DNA of 8,564 nucleotides, from contig JAAYLF010000089.1 in the NCBI GenBank assembly GCA_012522035.1, positions 1 through 8,564 on the forward strand, written 5' to 3'. A model generated the notes under the pieces. That model ran no database searches. It saw only the letters and a program-made list of their open reading frames with translations, and was not told the origin of the DNA. The DNA comes from Clostridiaceae bacterium (GTDB taxonomy: Bacteria > Bacillota > Clostridia > UBA1212 > DUPL01). Position 1 is the first letter of the stretch, and every line of letters starts with the position of its first letter. Shown here piece after piece: positions 6,989 to 8,564 of this stretch. Both the position numbers and the translations under genes were made by a program.

Positions 6989-7012
6989 GCGGAAAGCTTT
7001 GTGCAGGTTTTT
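6974..7012. terminator. Bidirectional intrinsic terminator between thpR and cotJC
   Basis: The arms AAAAACCTGCAC (6974-6985) and GTGCAGGTTTTT (7001-7012) form a perfect 12-bp stem with a 15-base loop. The A and T runs at the outer ends give a U-tract in either direction. The thpR stop codon TAG (6986-6988) is the first codon of the loop, and the cotJC stop is 8 bases beyond the other arm, so one hairpin can end both converging transcripts. Confidence 0.85.
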
Positions 7013-7020
7013 GTTATGGG

Positions 7021-7593
7021 TTAGTAGTATGTCTTTCTGTCTTTCAATTCTTGAACAATTCTTAGTGCTTCACCAAATCTCTGGAAGTGCACTACCTCGC
7101 GTTCGCGTAAGAATCTCAAGGGAGCAATAACATCAGGATCATCAGTCATGTGTAACAGATACTCATATGTAGTTTTGGCTTTTTGTTCAGCTGCAAGGTT
7201 TTCAATCAGGTCAGTTTCAGGATCCCCTTTTGATTGTATATATGCTGCAGTAAAGGGTACACCTGCTGCATTCATTGGGTATATGCCGCAACCATGGTCA
7301 ACGTATGCAGGATCGTAGCCACATGCTTTCAATGTCTCACAGTCGGCTCCTTTCAAAAGCTGTGAGCAAATAGTTCCTATCATTTCTAGATGTGCCAATT
7401 CCTCCGTACCTATATCTGTAAGAATGGCTTTTGTCTCTCCTGTGGGCATAGTAAACCTTTGACTCAGATATCTCAGTGATGCGGCAAGCTCGCCATCAGG
7501 ACCGCCATATTGTGTAATGATAAGCTTTGCTAGCCTTGGATTTGGGTTTTTTATGTTTACAGGGAATTCAAGTTTCTTTTCATAAATCCACAT
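7021..7593 (-). CDS. cotJC: Spore coat protein CotJC, manganese-catalase family
   Basis: This 190-residue protein of the CotJC family resembles manganese catalases and belongs to the coat of the endospore. It may degrade peroxide or serve as a structural component. It has a ferritin-like four-helix pattern with candidate dimanganese ligands E35 (GPDGELAASLRYL), E65 and H68 (TEELAHLE), E136 (NLAAEQ) and H169 (EVVHFQRF). The 33-residue gap between the last two matches, as I recall, that of Lactobacillus manganese catalase, so the metal site looks intact. The ATG (7593) has AAGGAG (7608-7603) 9 bases upstream. It is the last gene of cotJA-cotJB-cotJC, 6 bases after the cotJB stop, and is followed by a shared terminator. 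In Bacillus the operon is transcribed by sigma-E in the mother cell; no such promoter is convincing here. Confidence 0.95.
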   Translation of the reverse strand: MWIYEKKLEFPVNIKNPNPRLAKLIITQYGGPDGELAASLRYLSQRFTMPTGETKAILTDIGTEELAHLEMIGTICSQLLKGADCETLKACGYDPAYVDHGCGIYPMNAAGVPFTAAYIQSKGDPETDLIENLAAEQKAKTTYEYLLHMTDDPDVIAPLRFLREREVVHFQRFGEALRIVQELKDRKTYY

Positions 7594-7599
7594 TCAATA

Positions 7600-7863
7600 T
7601 CACTCCTTACATCCATAATTTCTTTCCCAAGGCCATGGTTCTTCAACCCAATCCCACATATCCTCGGAATTCGTATAGTTAAAAGCTGTCAGGGGTCCAT
7701 ACATGGCTTCAAAGCTCTCAACCATGACTTTCCTTTTTTTCGCAACATTATTGAACAATTCAATTGTTTCAGTGCAGGTTGGGTGTGTATCCAGATAAAG
7801 GTTCAGATCAACAAGAGCAAAATCCAGAGCCATTATTTCATGGAGCATTTTATCTCTATCCAT
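7600..7863 (-). CDS. cotJB: Spore coat protein CotJB
   Basis: This 87-residue protein matches the CotJB family in length and sequence. It has a helical N-terminal half with ALVDLNLYLDTHP, followed by KKRKVMVESFEAMYGPLTAFN and the tryptophan-rich end WDWVEEPWPWERNY. CotJB is a small spore-coat component whose biochemical role is not established; in Bacillus CotJA and CotJC are known to depend on each other for assembly into the coat. The ATG at 7863 lies 3 bases after the cotJA stop (7867). An AGGGGG motif (7881-7876) lies 12 bases upstream, within the end of cotJA, so the two genes are probably translationally coupled. No signal peptide or membrane segment is visible. Confidence 0.94.
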   Translation of the reverse strand: MDRDKMLHEIMALDFALVDLNLYLDTHPTCTETIELFNNVAKKRKVMVESFEAMYGPLTAFNYTNSEDMWDWVEEPWPWERNYGCKE

Positions 7864-7866
7864 AGC

Positions 7867-8058
7867 CTAACAGCACCCCCTGTCTTTGTACGGTTGGTAC
7901 AAATCTTTATAAACAGTGCCCTTTTCCAGACTTTCGCAGATAGAGAACATCTTGCCTGGTTCCTGCCAAGGCACATAAATTGTAGCCAATCTACCTTGAG
8001 ATGTTACGTCTGATACTGCCATTTTTCTCATATCCTCTTCATGAAGTGGAGTACTCAT
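7867..8058 (-). CDS. cotJA: Spore coat associated protein CotJA
   Basis: This short protein, 63 residues from the ATG at 8058, is recognisable as CotJA by the RLATIYVPWQEPGKMF segment (family: LA.AYVPWQ.Y...F) and its position before cotJB and cotJC. It ends in a DRGCC tail with two cysteines. The start is uncertain. The ATG at 8058 is preceded by pyrimidine-rich sequence with no ribosome binding site. An in-frame ATG at 8022 (residue 13, MAVSDV) has GAAGAGG (8040-8034) 11 bases upstream and would still leave the YVPWQ core whole. I give the longer form. It is the first gene of the operon; a promoter is not obvious in the AT-rich sequence beyond 8058. Confidence 0.9.
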   Translation of the reverse strand: MSTPLHEEDMRKMAVSDVTSQGRLATIYVPWQEPGKMFSICESLEKGTVYKDLYQPYKDRGCC

Positions 8059-8255
8059 GAAAGGGGAAGTGCAATAATGCTTTTCACATCATTTGGAACG
8101 ATTGTCTCTCATTAATTCGATTCGTCCATAAATATAATTCCGTTATATTATATTAACCATCTATGTTTAGTGTCACATTAGCATGAGATAATTATCGTTA
8201 TTTAGTGCTGTGAGTAACAGAAATTTACAAATAAAAAAACAGGAGATTTGATTAA

Positions 8256-8335
8256 TTGCAAAAGTAAATGCAAAACTGAAGAAGTAAATGTAATTTGCAA
8301 AAGTAAATGCAAACGAGAAGAAGTAAATGCAACGA
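8256..8335 (+). repeat. Four tandem copies of an AAGTAAATGCAA motif
   Basis: The core AAGTAAATG(C/T)AA occurs at 8262-8273, 8282-8293, 8301-8312 and 8321-8332, with starts 20, 19 and 20 bases apart. Two flank types alternate. Copies 1 and 3 are preceded by TTGCAA, while copies 2 and 4 are preceded by GAAG or GAGAAG, so the array is a unit of about 39 bases present twice. The last copy runs directly into the terminator stem at 8329. It is too regular for chance in AT-rich DNA. Evenly spaced copies near 20 bases resemble transposase or regulator binding sites. It is not a CRISPR array, because the repeats are too short and have no unique spacers. Confidence 0.8.
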
Positions 8336-8372
8336 TTTTTCTGCCCCAAACAGAGAAATCGTTGCGTTTTTT
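8329..8372 (+). terminator. Strong intrinsic terminator (plus strand)
   Basis: The arms GCAACGATTTTTCTG (8329-8343) and CAGAGAAATCGTTGC (8351-8365) form a 15-bp stem with one T-G wobble and a CCCCAAA loop, followed by G and six T (8367-8372). The T-run is only on the plus-strand side, so it ends rightward transcription. There is no gene upstream on that strand before cotJ, which is on the minus strand, so the transcript it ends is unidentified. Confidence 0.8.
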
Positions 8373-8468
8373 GCTGGTTTAATCTATAATTTAAAATGAA
8401 AGGTTCAGTTAGAGGATGTTTTTGGGCATGACAAACTAGCCTTGCATAATTTCTTAATTTTTACGAAG

Positions 8469-8480
8469 AAGTAAATGCAA
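8469..8480 (+). repeat. Separate fifth copy of the AAGTAAATGCAA motif
   Basis: It is identical to the core of the array at 8256-8335 and has the same GAAG flank on its left (CGAAG before AAGTAAATGCAA). It starts 148 bases after the fourth copy start and lies in the same orientation. Confidence 0.75.
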
Positions 8481-8564
8481 AGCTTTTTGACTCATTTTGC
8501 CCGCCAGGAGTTATCAATGTTTAGGATATGATTATTTTATTAAAACTGGATGCAAGATTACATC

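Larger units (their letters stand above)
8059..8564. other. Gene-free, AT-rich region with repeats
   Basis: About 500 bases beyond cotJA have no convincing coding region on either strand. The first part (8059-8250) should contain the cotJ promoter, but I could not find a good sigma-E or sigma-K match on the minus strand. It also holds the 10-base palindrome GATAATTATC (8187-8196). The second part has the tandem motif at 8256-8335, a terminator at 8329-8372 and a further motif copy at 8469-8480. An ATG at 8528 stays open for 12 codons to the window edge, but its only nearby purine-rich motif is 2 bases away, so I do not call a gene there. Confidence 0.6.

Noticed and set aside
8080..8170. Sigma-E promoter for the cotJ operon on the minus strand, for example GAGACAAT as a -10 box.
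   Set aside because: It matches the CATACAnT consensus only partly and has no matching -35 element at 14-15 bases, so it is too weak to call.
8256..8335. CRISPR array.
   Set aside because: The repeats are about 12-20 bases and adjacent or alternating, with no unique spacers and no cas genes.
8307..8399. Thirty-codon plus-strand open frame starting in the third repeat copy.
   Set aside because: It runs through the terminator stem, has no ribosome binding site and no recognisable protein character.
8506..8564. Start of a gene at the window end (AGGAG at 8506-8510 with ATG at 8517, or ATG at 8528).
   Set aside because: The frame from 8517 stops after four codons. The frame from 8528 is open for only 12 codons and lacks a properly spaced ribosome binding site.

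Overview
The window looks like chromosomal DNA of a spore-forming, low-GC Firmicute of the class Clostridia. The reasons are the AT-rich sequence, the complete cotJA-cotJB-cotJC spore-coat operon, strong GGAGG-type ribosome binding sites, and a DUF1854/ABC-exporter cassette of the type found beside cyanophycin genes in clostridia. A cluster III relative (Acetivibrio/Ruminiclostridium type) is plausible, but this is inference.

Layout. Positions 1-3039 (+) hold a tightly packed cassette: the last 73 codons of one ABC exporter, a 183-residue DUF1854 protein that starts inside its stop codon (TGATG), and a second full-length ABC exporter of 750 residues with an extra N-terminal domain and a four-cysteine zinc ribbon. 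A dyad at 3065-3103 overlies a good sigma-A-like promoter for the next unit. Positions 3139-5621 (+) encode an FtsK/SpoIIIE-type DNA translocase split over two overlapping frames: a 337-residue piece with two membrane helices and an acidic linker, then the motor and gamma domains in the -1 frame. The junction carries an AGGA motif, a run of nine A, an 8-base spacer and a perfect 8-bp hairpin ending just before the zero-frame stop. That is the layout of a programmed -1 frameshift signal and the most interesting item here.

Positions 5616-6368 (-) encode an intact exodeoxyribonuclease III, convergent with ftsK and overlapping it by 6 bases. Divergent from it, 6468-6988 (+) is a 2'-3' cyclic phosphodiesterase/ligase-like (ThpR) gene broken by a one-base frameshift. 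A bidirectional terminator at 6974-7012 separates it from cotJC, cotJB and cotJA (8058 down to 7021, minus strand).

Positions 8059-8564 hold no convincing gene. They contain four closely spaced copies of a motif (core AAGTAAATGCAA, period 19-20 bases) running into a strong plus-strand terminator, with a fifth copy about 150 bases further on. This could be the end of a mobile element or a small untranslated transcript.

The genes form separate functional units: a probable exporter cassette of unknown substrate, a chromosome translocase, a DNA-repair nuclease, a decayed or mis-sequenced RNA-end phosphodiesterase, and a sporulation operon. Nothing in the window ties them into one pathway.
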